DNA of 33,725 bases from Akkermansiaceae bacterium (GTDB taxonomy: Bacteria; Verrucomicrobiota; Verrucomicrobiia; Verrucomicrobiales; Akkermansiaceae). This document shows, in pieces, positions 1 to 9,198 of this stretch (position 1 is its first letter; every line of letters starts with the position of its first letter). The DNA lies in the NCBI GenBank assembly GCA_012032235.1, contig JAAURL010000004.1, positions 1 through 33,725 of the forward strand, read 5' to 3'. Under the pieces are notes generated by a model. That model was not told the DNA's origin. It worked only from the letters and a program-made list of their open reading frames with translations, and searched no databases. Position numbers and translations under genes: made by a program.

Positions 1-696
1 CCAGTCATTGTGCTTGCGACGAGTGAAGTCGATAACACGGTGGACTTTGGTCTCAGTGGACCTGCCCCAGCTGCTATTGGGAATCATGTTTTCTGCGATG
101 TCAATAACGACGGCCTTCGCGATTTGAATGGGCTCGATAACATCCTTGGCAACGCCGATGATGAAGTAGGTATCGAAAACGTCGTCGTAAGCCTGTTCGC
201 ATCTAACGGAACAACTCCCATCGATAACCCTAACATTGACGGTGTGCAGAATTACACATCACTCACAGATGCGGATGGCGTTTATGCATTCATGAATCTG
301 TTGCCTGGAAGCTATGTGGTAAAAATAGAAAACCCACTTCTTGGTAAATCGATTAGCTCTGCAACCACTGTCACCACAGATAATACAGTGGACAATGACG
401 ACAACGGATCACAATCCGTACCTGGTGGTGTCGTGACATCGCCAGTCATCGTCCTAGTCGCTGGTGAAACGGATAATACAAAAGACTTTGGCTTCATCGG
501 CACAGTCGCGCTGGGAGACTTGGTCTTCTGCGATGATAATAATGATGGATTCGCGATCCCGACGGTCTCGATAACATTGCCGGAAACGCTGATGATGAAA
601 CTCCGATCTCAGGAGTCGTTCTCGGCCTGTTCGCAGCCAATGGCACAACTACGATCGATGATCCAGTGCTTGCCGGCATCCAGCCTTACACCGTGA
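1..696 (+). CDS. Giant Sdr-B repeat surface protein, segment 1 (5' partial, ends at a frameshift)
   Basis: The reading frame is open from the left edge, so the true start lies outside the window. It encodes the tail of one repeat (SEVDNTVDFGLSG), a full Sdr-B-like repeat (starting AIGNHVFCDVNNDG, with the acidic motif DNTVDNDDNGSQ) and the start of the next (ALGDLVFCDDNNDG). After about base 549 the frame turns into non-repeat sequence and stops at 696. The expected continuation (RDPDGLDNIAGNADDE...) is read one frame over, in the next segment. One lost A in GGATTCGC (expected GGAATTCGC) would restore the frame. Such repeats are calcium-stabilised beta-sandwich stalks of extracellular adhesins. 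Treat with the next two entries as one gene. Confidence 0.8.
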   Translation, partial: PVIVLATSEVDNTVDFGLSGPAPAAIGNHVFCDVNNDGLRDLNGLDNILGNADDEVGIENVVVSLFASNGTTPIDNPNIDGVQNYTSLTDADGVYAFMNLLPGSYVVKIENPLLGKSISSATTVTTDNTVDNDDNGSQSVPGGVVTSPVIVLVAGETDNTKDFGFIGTVALGDLVFCDDNNDGFAIPTVSITLPETLMMKLRSQESFSACSQPMAQLRSMIQCLPASSLTP

Positions 697-3600
697 CGAC
701 TGATTCTAACGGAATTTATAATTTTACCAATCTTCTTCCAGGAAGCTATTTGGTGAAAATCGGAACAGCTAACTTCGCTTCTGGCGGTGCCTTGGTCAAT
801 AAGCCCGCGAGCAGCGGAAACACCGGTACCGCAGACAATCAGCAAAATGACGATGATAACGGCATCCAGTCTGCCTCAGGAGCGGAGGTCAGCTCACCTG
901 TGATCGCACTCACAGGAACAGAGTTGGACTCAACTGTGGACTTCGGTTTCTTCACGCCACTCAGTCTTGGAAATCTCGTTTTCATGGATTCTAACAACAA
1001 CGGATTGTTTGATTCTGGAACGGACATGGGCATCGATGGTGTGAGCGTGCAGCTCTTGTTCGATGCAAACAACAATGGCACCATCGATGCGGCTGAGCTA
1101 ACAACGCCATTCGCAACGACTTCGACGAGCGGCGGCGGCGTTTACTCTTTCAGCAATCTGGTCGCTGGAAATTACCAAGTCGTCATCCCGGTTAGTAATT
1201 TCTCTGTTGGAAGCGCACTTGCTACCAAAAATGTTTCATCTTCTAACACAGACACCGCAGATAACGGCCAAGATGATGATGATAACGGCACGCAAGCTGC
1301 CCCTAGCGCTGTCACTACTAGCCCGTTGATTGCTCTATTAGGCGGAACCGAGCCAGGTTCTACAGGCAGTGCCAACACAGACAATACAATCGACTTTGGT
1401 TTCATTGCACCATCTTCCATCGGTAGCTTGGTCTTTATGGATTCTAACAACAATGGTCTGTTTGATTCTGGAACAGAGATGGGCATTGGTGGTGTGACGG
1501 TGCAGCTATTCCTCGATGTGAATGGTGATAATGACCTCAACGATCCTGGTGAAGACGTAGCCGTCGCAACAACTGCCACGAGCACAGTTTCTGCAACTTT
1601 GGGTCAATATAACTTCGCAAATCTCGTTCCAGGTAATTATCAAGTTGTGATTCCTGTGACGAACTTCGCGACAGGTGCGCCGCTGGTAGCGAAAAATACT
1701 TCATCGTCACCTGGCGTCACCGACACCGCAGATAACAATCAAGACAACGATGATAATGGCACGCAAGTTTCCTCAGGTCTCGTAACGACCAGCCCATTCA
1801 TTAATCTAGCAGCTGGTGAAAGCGACCAAACGATTGACCTTGGCTTCTTCCAGACAGTCGCTCTTGGAAACTTCGTGTTCCTCGATAGTAATAACGACGG
1901 TCTTCTCACGAGTGAAAACGGTCTCAGCGGTGCGACAGTGCAGCTTTTCAATAGTGACGGCACAACGCCTGCAACGAATTACCTCGGCGTAGCTGTGCCA
2001 TCACAAACAACAGGCGGTTCGGGTCAGTATAGTTTCCCTGATCTTGCACCAGGAGATTATATTGTTAGGGCGACGCCTCCTGCAGGCTTTATCCCGGCAA
2101 CCCCTGCTTCGCAACCTGATCCAGATCTCAACCCTGCGGACAATGATAGCAATGGCGTGCAAGTGCCTTCACAGCCTTACGTGCAGTCACCAGTTGTTAC
2201 TCTTCTCGCTGGCACCGAGCCAATCAACGACGATGATGAGCTGGCCAATACCAACACGACTGTGGACTTTGGCTTTGTGCCAAGTGTCGGTGTAGGCAAT
2301 CTCGTCTTCAATGATGCAATGGTAATGGCATCTTTGACTCGGGTGAAACAGGCGTCAATGGTGTGGCTGTTAGACTATTTAAACAAGGAGATGATCCACT
2401 CACTGCGACACCTGTAGCAACAGCCACGACGGCCACGGTCAGCGGCACAGCGGGTTGTTATCTTTTTGATAATCTTGCTCCAGGAAACTACTTTGTTTAT
2501 CTCCCAGCGAGCAACTTCGCATCAGGTGGGCCTCTCGCAGGAAGCTTCTCCTCGACAGGAGCCGATGCCACCGATCTTGTAGATGATACGGCAAATGAAA
2601 ATGGTATTGATAACGCAGCACCAGCAACGAATGGAATTCGCACTAACAATTTCGCGCTCGGTGATAATGCCGAGCCAGCGAGCGAAGCTGGAGCCTGCGC
2701 CAGCCAAGACGATGCTGATGATAATAACATCAACCTCACCATCGACTTCGGTTTTGTGAAACCTGTATGCATTGGTAACTTTGTTTACAGCGTGCCAACA
2801 GTTCCTCTAGATCCGAATACTTCACAAACGGGCTCTAGCGGTCTCTCTGGAGCTACAGTAGAGCTCTTTAGATCCAGCGGCGCTTCACTCCTACCTGTTA
2901 CGAACCTAACTGGAGCTGCCGTGGCTTCGGTGACGACTCTATCGACAGGTCGCTATGAATTCTGCGATCTCGCACCAGGGGACTATGTCGTCCGCGTCAC
3001 TCCGCCTACTGGGCTAACACCACTCGCTACAGCAACAGATCCAGACCCTGATACAAATGCTCTAAACACAGACAGCAACGGCGTGACGGTATCTGGTCAG
3101 ACTTATGTGCAGTCGCCAGTCGTCACCCTCGCTTCTGGCACAGAGCCAACTGGCGACGATGCACCAACAGCTCCCTATGCGGATAATGACTCTAACAATA
3201 CCGTAGACTTTGGCTTCATTTCCTCACTCATTGTGAATCCAGTCGCTATAGGAGATCGTGTCTGGTGCGATGAAAACGGCAACGGCATCCAAGACTCAGG
3301 CGAGCCAGGTATTCCAAATGTGGTTGTCACTCTGACTCAAGGTGCAAATACCGCGACATCTACAACGGATGCGACAGGTCTTTATCGCTTTGCCAGTGAT
3401 GGCAATGCTCCATTCCTCAGTGCGGGAAGTAGTGTGACTCTAACAATAGATAAAGCAGCAAATGCCGCCGCTCTGAGCGCTTGCCCACTAGTCACCTCGC
3501 CAAACTCCACTGGCCCTGGCGCGAATGATGGTAATGACAGCGATGGCATCGATGGTGCCACGACCGTCACGATCACTACAACGGTTCCAGGACTTGGCAC

Positions 3601-5955
3601 TAGCGATCTGACGAATGACTTGGGATTCACGCCGACGGTATCACTCGGTAACTTCGTCTTCATCGACTCTGATAGAGATGGTTTGTCCAGTGGAGAAGTC
3701 GGTCTCGCTGGAGCCATGGTCACCTTGCTCCAAAGCGACGGCGTCACCCCTGCGACGAAGTTTGACGGCACAGCCACACCGATGATCACTACCACCGCAG
3801 ACGGTAAATATCTCTTCACCGATCTCGCTCCAGGCGATTACATCGTCAAAGTAAAACCACCCGTCATCGCACCACAGCCATCGGCGGCTCCGAGCCCAAC
3901 AGGCTATGTGCCAACTACCGCCGCGCCTACAGTCGATCCTGATGCCAATGCCTCTGATATTGATTCTAACAATACAGCGATGGGAACTCTGACTGATCCT
4001 TATCAAGTAGCGTCCGTTGCTGTGACTCTCACCATCGGTGGTGAGCCAGTAGGTGATGAAGATAATGATGTAAATTCTAACAATACAGTTGATTTCGGAT
4101 TCTTTGCTCAAGTTGGCGTGGGTAACCTAGTCTGGATCGATAAAGATGCAGACAGCAAGTTCACCGCTGGTGTTGATGCCCGCGTGCCAAACGTCGTCGT
4201 CCAAGTTTGGCCTGAAGGCGCGAATCCGCTCATCGGCACGGCTCCACACACAGCGACCACAGATGCTAACGGAAATTGGCTCGTCACCAGCGCGCCTCCA
4301 GGACGCTACTTTGCCTTCATCCCACCAGCGATGTTCCAAGCTGGCGCGCCTCTCGAAGGTTACTTTAGCGCTCCTGGTGTCGAGGTCGAGCCGCTGAACT
4401 CTGCCGCAGATGATGATCTGGGAGAGAGCGGTATCGATGATAGCAATCCAGCAGCAAACGGAATCCGTACCCGGAATTTCAACCTCCGCATCGATCGCGA
4501 ACCATTCGTTCAATTCGGTGAAACAGGCGACAATGCGAACTTCGATGCCGCGCCAGTTTATGATGACGATAGCATCGATCTTACCAAAGACTTCGCCTTC
4601 GTTGCACCATTGAGCGTAGGTAACCTCGTCTTCAATGATCTCAATTCAGACGGCCAATATGCTTCTGGAACAGACGCTACATTGGGTGGAGTATTGGTGG
4701 AGCTCTTCAAGTCCACACCAGGCGGACTTGTCCCAGCATTGGATGTTTTCAATAATGCAGTGACATCGGTCACCACACCATCGACGGGTATCTATAACTT
4801 CACCAATCTACCCAAAGGTGACTACGTTGTGCGGTTCACGCCACCGGCTGGTTTCAGAAACACAACCGTGCCAGCTGATCCAGATCCAGATACGAATTCA
4901 TCTAACACCGATAGCAATATCCAGCCAGTCGTAGGGCAAAGCTACTTCCAGACGCCAGTCTTCGCACTTATGGAAGACTCAGAGCCAATCACCGATGGTG
5001 ACACTGACAATGACTCCGATCTCAGCGTTGATGCAGGCTTCGTCCAAGTTATCAGCCTTGGTGATCTAGTCTTCATGGACTCTAACAATAATGGCGTGTT
5101 TGATTCTGCGACTGAAATGGGAATCAACGGTGTTGCCGTGCAACTCCTCTTCGACGCCGACAATAACGGCAGTATCGCAGGGGCGGAAACCACGCCGATC
5201 GCAACAACATCGACTGTCTCAGGCGGATTATACAGCTTCACCGATCTCGTTCCTGGCAGATACCAAGTGCTCATCCCGGCTACGAACTTTGCCACAGGCA
5301 ACGCACTAGCTTCCAAGAGCACCTCATCCACCAATATCGCGACATCCACTGCAGATAACGGTGTGAATAATGATGACAACGGTAACCAACTTGGTGGTGC
5401 AGGCACAGTGACCAGCAGCCCGCTCATCGTTCTAGCTCCGAATACAGAGCCAGGCACTACAGGAACAGGAAATGCTGATAACACCATCGATTTCGGCTTC
5501 TATGCCTCGCTCACACTTGGAGATCTTGTTTTCTGTGATGATAATAACAGCGGCGAGAAAGACCCAGCCGAGCCAGGAATCGGCGGAGTGACTTTACAAC
5601 TCCTCAAAGACGCTGATGGCAATGGCTCCATCGACGGTGCTGAGACCACCCCAGTCGCATCCGTGGTATCATCGACAGTGCCAGCCACTCTCGGCCAATA
5701 CAGCTTCGCTGGACTAACCGATGGCAATTACCAAGTGATTGTCCCTGCGAGCAATTTCATCAGCGGCGGGCCGCTTGCGATTAAGAGTTCGTCTTCCACC
5801 GCATCAAATCCTGATAACGAAACCAATGACGATGACAACGGATCGCAGTCTGGCGGCTCGGGCACAGTCACCACTAGCCCGATCATTGTTCTAGCTGGAG
5901 GCACCGAGCCAAACGGAACAGGAAACAATACCGACAACACCATCGATTTCGGCTT
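73..5955 (+). repeat. Thirteen tandem Sdr-B-like protein repeats (about 390-480 bp each)
   Basis: Repeat starts, judged by the [AS][LI]G[ND]xVFxD motif, lie near 73, 508, 960, 1414, 1858, 2287, 2766, 3243, 3640, 4114, 4612, 5053 and 5512. Several subtypes can be told apart by the second half. Type A carries an acidic D(D/N)DDNG(T/S/N)Q motif (repeats 3, 4, 12, 13; repeats 1 and 2 are a related A'). Type B carries PPAG...DPDPDTN...DSNG and YVQSP-like motifs (5, 7, 9, 11). Type C carries ENGID...AxNGIRTxNF-like motifs (6, 10). Repeat 8 is a shorter, divergent type D. The repeats are coding and diverged, not a CRISPR or satellite array. Confidence 0.85.
666..2417 (+). CDS. Giant Sdr-B repeat surface protein, segment 2 (between two frameshifts)
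   Basis: This continues the giant surface protein in a second frame. Genuine coding in this frame begins at about 551, before the first in-frame start at 666, so 666 is not a biological start. It holds the rest of repeat 2, repeats 3, 4 and 5, and the first residues of repeat 6. Each repeat opens with a hydrophobic LGNLVFxD strand and a DSNNNG calcium-type loop, passes a Y.F.NL.PG.Y.V core and closes with DNTIDFGF. Repeats 3 and 4 are very alike at DNA level. The frame is lost at about 2316 (GATGCAATGG, expected one more base for D-A-N-G-N-G) and stops at 2417. No signal peptide is expected inside this segment. Confidence 0.8.
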   Translation: MLAGIQPYTVTTDSNGIYNFTNLLPGSYLVKIGTANFASGGALVNKPASSGNTGTADNQQNDDDNGIQSASGAEVSSPVIALTGTELDSTVDFGFFTPLSLGNLVFMDSNNNGLFDSGTDMGIDGVSVQLLFDANNNGTIDAAELTTPFATTSTSGGGVYSFSNLVAGNYQVVIPVSNFSVGSALATKNVSSSNTDTADNGQDDDDNGTQAAPSAVTTSPLIALLGGTEPGSTGSANTDNTIDFGFIAPSSIGSLVFMDSNNNGLFDSGTEMGIGGVTVQLFLDVNGDNDLNDPGEDVAVATTATSTVSATLGQYNFANLVPGNYQVVIPVTNFATGAPLVAKNTSSSPGVTDTADNNQDNDDNGTQVSSGLVTTSPFINLAAGESDQTIDLGFFQTVALGNFVFLDSNNDGLLTSENGLSGATVQLFNSDGTTPATNYLGVAVPSQTTGGSGQYSFPDLAPGDYIVRATPPAGFIPATPASQPDPDLNPADNDSNGVQVPSQPYVQSPVVTLLAGTEPINDDDELANTNTTVDFGFVPSVGVGNLVFNDAMVMASLTRVKQASMVWLLDYLNKEMIHSLRHL

Positions 5956-7438
5956 CTTGGCTGGGAAATACAATACTTTCACTTCTTGGCAGGTTGCAAA
6001 TCCGCTCGGTGGGCAAAATGGCCTAACCCAAAACCCAGACGGTGACGGCTTTAGTAACCTACTTGAATACGCACTCTGCGGTCATCCCTCCACGGGTCTC
6101 AAGGTCTCACCAAGTGGCCAGCCTAATAGCGGGCTCCAGATTGTGCCGAGTGCTAGCACGGCAGATCAGATCGACGCTACTTTCATTCGTCCTAGTGGCA
6201 TCACCGACGTAGCTTATGTTCTGCAATACAGCTCCGACGGGCAAACATGGGTATCTGTCACCGGTATCACTCCTTTGACTACGGCTAATACCAATGGCAC
6301 GGAGACGGTAACTTATCCGAACCTTGAAAGTCTCGGTGCCACGGGCCTGATCAGGCTGCAAATTAGCTCGGGCGTATCCGGCCCACTAGTCACAAATGTC
6401 ACGCAGACTAGTGGTTGGCAGCCGCACACGGTGAAGCCGCTTTGTGAAAGCTATAGTCACCCACTTCTCAATTCGTGTGTCTTTACTGGCACGATCGACG
6501 GAGTGTCTGGGTCGACGCTCGATCTCACGGGATCCGTTGGCACGGGAGATCTAACCACTCTGGACACAACGAAACAATACTACATCGAAGTTACCTCTGG
6601 CGATAACGTGGGCTGCCGCTTTGATATTGCTAGCTTTACCGCGACAAGCGTTGTTCTAGCTGCTGATGCGAGCCTTTACAGCCCAGAGCCGCCATATAAC
6701 ACCACGCTAACTATTCCGGCGACGCTAACAGGTGATAGTATTGTTCTCCGTGAACATCACACATTTGCCAGTCTGTTCCCACCTGACGATATCGGAACTC
6801 CTGCTGTGGATGGCTTTGTAAGCGGAACAACAGTTAATAACTCTGCGCGGCTTCTCTTCTGGGATCGTCTCCAGCAAAAGTTGGTCACCTACTATCTGGA
6901 AACACAGGTCACAGGTGGTCCGATCTGGCGTTCTACCACCAGTGCGACCTCCCTCAATGATCGCGTGTTCCCAGCAGACCAAGGTGTGTTCACTCACAAT
7001 TTGCAAAGTGCAGCAGCAGCCTTCGATATCTTGCAATACGGCGAAGTTCGCACGAACGCAGCACGCGTTCCACTCATTAAGGACTACAACCTCGTTCCAG
7101 CACTTTATCCACTCGATCAAGACTATGCAGCACGCAACCTACTCACTCCAGGTGGTGCTACAGGTAGTTCGGTGCGTCAACAGGCAGATCAGATTCAGTT
7201 CTGGAGAGATGATTCAAACACTAGCCCGACCTTTGTTCCTCATCTCTGCTACGATGCATCGTTCTACTTTGTGACCGCATCACCAGTGAATGACAAGTGG
7301 GTCATGTCGGCAGATCTTTCCCTTGCGGATCAGACGCTACTAGAGGTCTTCAAGCGAGATCGCAGCGCTCTGCATTGCATTCAAACTGCAGATCGGCCAG
7401 CTTATACGATTCCTAATCCGATCAATACTGCTCCATAA
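2363..7438 (+). CDS. Giant Sdr-B repeat surface protein, segment 3 with C-terminal module
   Basis: Main segment of the giant protein. Real coding starts near 2317 (NGNGIFDSGETGVNG), upstream of the first start codon in this frame. It carries repeats 6-13 up to about 5955. Next comes a calcium-loop motif typical of Verrucomicrobiota secreted proteins (NPDGDGFSNLLEYAL, about 6037-6080), a beta-sandwich-like stretch (YVLQYSSDGQTWVSV), and about 340 residues with paired YYIEVTSG / TYYLETQ motifs. That last part resembles uncharacterised C-terminal regions of verrucomicrobial surface proteins (from memory, TIGR02597-like; unverified). There is no PEP-CTERM tail, LPXTG or transmembrane anchor at the end (NPINTAP). 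The visible protein totals about 2,480 residues. Likely role: cell-surface or matrix stalk/adhesin. It is followed after 50 bases by another secreted protein gene on the same strand. Confidence 0.85.
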   Translation: MAVRLFKQGDDPLTATPVATATTATVSGTAGCYLFDNLAPGNYFVYLPASNFASGGPLAGSFSSTGADATDLVDDTANENGIDNAAPATNGIRTNNFALGDNAEPASEAGACASQDDADDNNINLTIDFGFVKPVCIGNFVYSVPTVPLDPNTSQTGSSGLSGATVELFRSSGASLLPVTNLTGAAVASVTTLSTGRYEFCDLAPGDYVVRVTPPTGLTPLATATDPDPDTNALNTDSNGVTVSGQTYVQSPVVTLASGTEPTGDDAPTAPYADNDSNNTVDFGFISSLIVNPVAIGDRVWCDENGNGIQDSGEPGIPNVVVTLTQGANTATSTTDATGLYRFASDGNAPFLSAGSSVTLTIDKAANAAALSACPLVTSPNSTGPGANDGNDSDGIDGATTVTITTTVPGLGTSDLTNDLGFTPTVSLGNFVFIDSDRDGLSSGEVGLAGAMVTLLQSDGVTPATKFDGTATPMITTTADGKYLFTDLAPGDYIVKVKPPVIAPQPSAAPSPTGYVPTTAAPTVDPDANASDIDSNNTAMGTLTDPYQVASVAVTLTIGGEPVGDEDNDVNSNNTVDFGFFAQVGVGNLVWIDKDADSKFTAGVDARVPNVVVQVWPEGANPLIGTAPHTATTDANGNWLVTSAPPGRYFAFIPPAMFQAGAPLEGYFSAPGVEVEPLNSAADDDLGESGIDDSNPAANGIRTRNFNLRIDREPFVQFGETGDNANFDAAPVYDDDSIDLTKDFAFVAPLSVGNLVFNDLNSDGQYASGTDATLGGVLVELFKSTPGGLVPALDVFNNAVTSVTTPSTGIYNFTNLPKGDYVVRFTPPAGFRNTTVPADPDPDTNSSNTDSNIQPVVGQSYFQTPVFALMEDSEPITDGDTDNDSDLSVDAGFVQVISLGDLVFMDSNNNGVFDSATEMGINGVAVQLLFDADNNGSIAGAETTPIATTSTVSGGLYSFTDLVPGRYQVLIPATNFATGNALASKSTSSTNIATSTADNGVNNDDNGNQLGGAGTVTSSPLIVLAPNTEPGTTGTGNADNTIDFGFYASLTLGDLVFCDDNNSGEKDPAEPGIGGVTLQLLKDADGNGSIDGAETTPVASVVSSTVPATLGQYSFAGLTDGNYQVIVPASNFISGGPLAIKSSSSTASNPDNETNDDDNGSQSGGSGTVTTSPIIVLAGGTEPNGTGNNTDNTIDFGFLAGKYNTFTSWQVANPLGGQNGLTQNPDGDGFSNLLEYALCGHPSTGLKVSPSGQPNSGLQIVPSASTADQIDATFIRPSGITDVAYVLQYSSDGQTWVSVTGITPLTTANTNGTETVTYPNLESLGATGLIRLQISSGVSGPLVTNVTQTSGWQPHTVKPLCESYSHPLLNSCVFTGTIDGVSGSTLDLTGSVGTGDLTTLDTTKQYYIEVTSGDNVGCRFDIASFTATSVVLAADASLYSPEPPYNTTLTIPATLTGDSIVLREHHTFASLFPPDDIGTPAVDGFVSGTTVNNSARLLFWDRLQQKLVTYYLETQVTGGPIWRSTTSATSLNDRVFPADQGVFTHNLQSAAAAFDILQYGEVRTNAARVPLIKDYNLVPALYPLDQDYAARNLLTPGGATGSSVRQQADQIQFWRDDSNTSPTFVPHLCYDASFYFVTASPVNDKWVMSADLSLADQTLLEVFKRDRSALHCIQTADRPAYTIPNPINTAP

Positions 7439-7488
7439 GCTTCACCCGTGAATTGAGAAAATTTATAACCCTTCACTCCATCAAACCG

Positions 7489-8203
7489 ATGAAAAGAATA
7501 TCTCTTTGCTCCACTCTACTAATCGGAGCTCAAGCCCTGTTGCTGTCCACAGCAGGAAGCCATGCGGCAACCATCAACTGGGGACCAAGCTTTACGCCTG
7601 ATAACTACTTCAGCAATGGAGATCAATTGGATGGCGCTGGTGCAGAAGTCGTCACCTTTGAATTGGGTGCTTTTACGACAGGGTTTGACCCAGCGACTGC
7701 TGACCCCGCTTTATGGGCGGCGAATTGGATTGTCGTGAATACGGTAACTTCAAGTGGCACAATCACCGGCACCGCGACATCCACTTACAGCACCTCGAAT
7801 AACAATTACGGCGGCTCGGTGGAAACGGCAGGCTTTACGACTGCGGGAATTGCTGCGGGACTGCCCCATTTTTATTTGGGGATATACTCAAAAAACGGTT
7901 GATTTGACGACTCAGTGGGTCTTGTTCAGTGCCGCCAATGTGAGCGCCTCAGGCCCACAAACAAGTAACTGGGTAGCCCCATTCACTGCGGGAGACCAAG
8001 GCAACCCAGCGATCGATTGGGAGCCGATTGCTTCCACAAATGTAGTCTTTGGTGGCACCTCCACGGACACAGGTTTAGGCATCGTGGATGGACCGCAAAC
8101 ATTGACCTTAAATCAAGTGCAACTTTACAAAGTGGTCCCAGAACCGAGTAGTGCTGCGTTTGTCATTTTGGCCAGCTTAGCCTTGGTTCGTCGTAAAAGA
8201 TAA
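7489..8203 (+). CDS. Secreted PEP-CTERM protein (interrupted by a frameshift)
   Basis: The ATG at 7489 gives MKRISLCSTLLIGAQALLLS and a typical signal peptide ending near SHAA. The first frame runs to a stop at 7902, and the product continues in the next frame to 8203. The switch is at the T5 run near 7869; one T fewer gives ...PHFIWGYTQKTVDL. The end is a PEP-CTERM signal: VPEPSSAA, a hydrophobic helix (FVILASLALV) and RRKR. PEP-CTERM tails are cut and anchored by exosortase, here probably for surface or extracellular-matrix display. The body (FELGAFTTGFDPATADPALWAANW) clearly matches the next gene's N-terminal half (FEVGGFVDGFVPTSENTAQWAGKW), so the two are paralogues. Function beyond secretion is unknown. 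Confidence 0.75.
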
Positions 8204-8209
8204 ACCTAC

Positions 8210-9142
8210 ATGCGGGTCATAAGATCTGTCTTCCTTTGTGTAGCCGCGTCTCTGTCTTTCCTAAAGGCGGGAAATGTAGATATTGCTTGGCAAAGCTCAG
8301 GACCTCACCTGCAAAGTAATGGCAGTGCCATGACATCGAGATTCATCTTTGAGGTGGGTGGTTTTGTAGATGGTTTCGTGCCAACTTCTGAGAATACTGC
8401 ACAGTGGGCTGGCAAATGGCGGTCACTGGGTGGCGCGAATTTTCAGCCTGCAAATTTACGTTTTCAGGGAGCTTCAACACTAACCACAAACCAAGATCCT
8501 TTCGGAGTGAGCCAGCAAGTTTATATTTGGGGATATGGTTTAGGAGGATCATCCGCAGAATGGGTGTTGATTCGCAACACATCTTGGGCATGGCCAGATA
8601 CAACCGTCCCGTTTACTCCAAGTGCGCCTTTCTACACCGTCACGGCGGCGGAGGCCGGTTACACGACGGTCGTTGGGCATGTGAACCAGTCAGGAATAGT
8701 GATAAAGTCCACAGCTGTTAGTAACTCTCCAACTCCTTCGGTTTCCTATACTGCTTGGGTCGTGGAAAATTTCTTTATATCTGAGCAGAGTGATCCAGCG
8801 ATTGTTGGGCAAGTAGCCGACCCAGATGGTGATGGGCAAACGAATATTTACGAATACGCCTTTGGCACGAATCCTAAGCAAACTTCGATGGCCTCGGTTC
8901 CCCAATTGGATATTATGAATGTGAACTCACAGTCATTTGCGCAGATCACGATGAATTTTTCACCTCGGGCGCAGGTGACGATGCAACTTCACCAGTCATC
9001 GGATCTGCAGACTTTCACTGCATTGAGTCCGGCTCCGATCACGGTCCTAAATACGCAGGGGACTTTGATTCTTCGGGATTCCGCAGCGATTCATACTGGA
9101 TCGCCGCGCAAGTTCTACCGAATGCAGTTTACTTCGCCATAG
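8210..9142 (+). CDS. Secreted calcium-loop protein, paralogue of the preceding PEP-CTERM protein
   Basis: 310 residues from an ATG six bases after the preceding stop, so probably co-transcribed. A signal peptide (VIRSVFLCVAASLSFLKAG) is followed by a domain of about 180 residues shared with the upstream neighbour (matching W..SGP, FEVGGFVDGF, AQWAGKW, YIWGY and EWVL motifs). Near residues 200-217 lies a thrombospondin-type-3-like calcium loop (DPDGDGQTNIYEYAFGTNP), then a C-terminal beta-sandwich of the kind common in Verrucomicrobiota exported proteins (QLHQSSDLQTFTAL ... KFYRMQFTSP). It lacks a PEP-CTERM tail, so it may be released or held differently from its paralogue. Substrate or partner cannot be told. 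Confidence 0.75.
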   Translation: MRVIRSVFLCVAASLSFLKAGNVDIAWQSSGPHLQSNGSAMTSRFIFEVGGFVDGFVPTSENTAQWAGKWRSLGGANFQPANLRFQGASTLTTNQDPFGVSQQVYIWGYGLGGSSAEWVLIRNTSWAWPDTTVPFTPSAPFYTVTAAEAGYTTVVGHVNQSGIVIKSTAVSNSPTPSVSYTAWVVENFFISEQSDPAIVGQVADPDGDGQTNIYEYAFGTNPKQTSMASVPQLDIMNVNSQSFAQITMNFSPRAQVTMQLHQSSDLQTFTALSPAPITVLNTQGTLILRDSAAIHTGSPRKFYRMQFTSP

Positions 9143-9167
9143 ACGTTCGCCGGTAGCAAGCTCGCTG

Positions 9168-9198
9168 CGTGTGGCGATTGAATCGTCACACGTTTGTT
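9168..9198 (+). terminator. Rho-independent terminator, shared by convergent genes
   Basis: An 11-bp stem (9168-9178 with 9182-9192, one G-T wobble) closes a three-base loop TGA and is followed on the plus strand by TTTGTT. It lies 25 bases after the secreted-protein stop and abuts the stop of the convergent HAD gene. Confidence 0.7.

Noticed and set aside
540-2420. Programmed -1/+1 ribosomal frameshifting in the giant gene
   Set aside because: No slippery heptamer or following pseudoknot is evident, and similar one-base breaks occur in unrelated genes of the window.
4942-5487. 181-codon open frame antisense to the repeat protein
   Set aside because: Similar antisense frames appear opposite several repeats, as expected from repeat codon composition; no independent support.
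73-5955. Regularly spaced repeats suggesting CRISPR or satellite DNA
   Set aside because: The unit is about 390-480 bp, coding and diverged, with conserved protein motifs; there are no short identical repeats with unique spacers.
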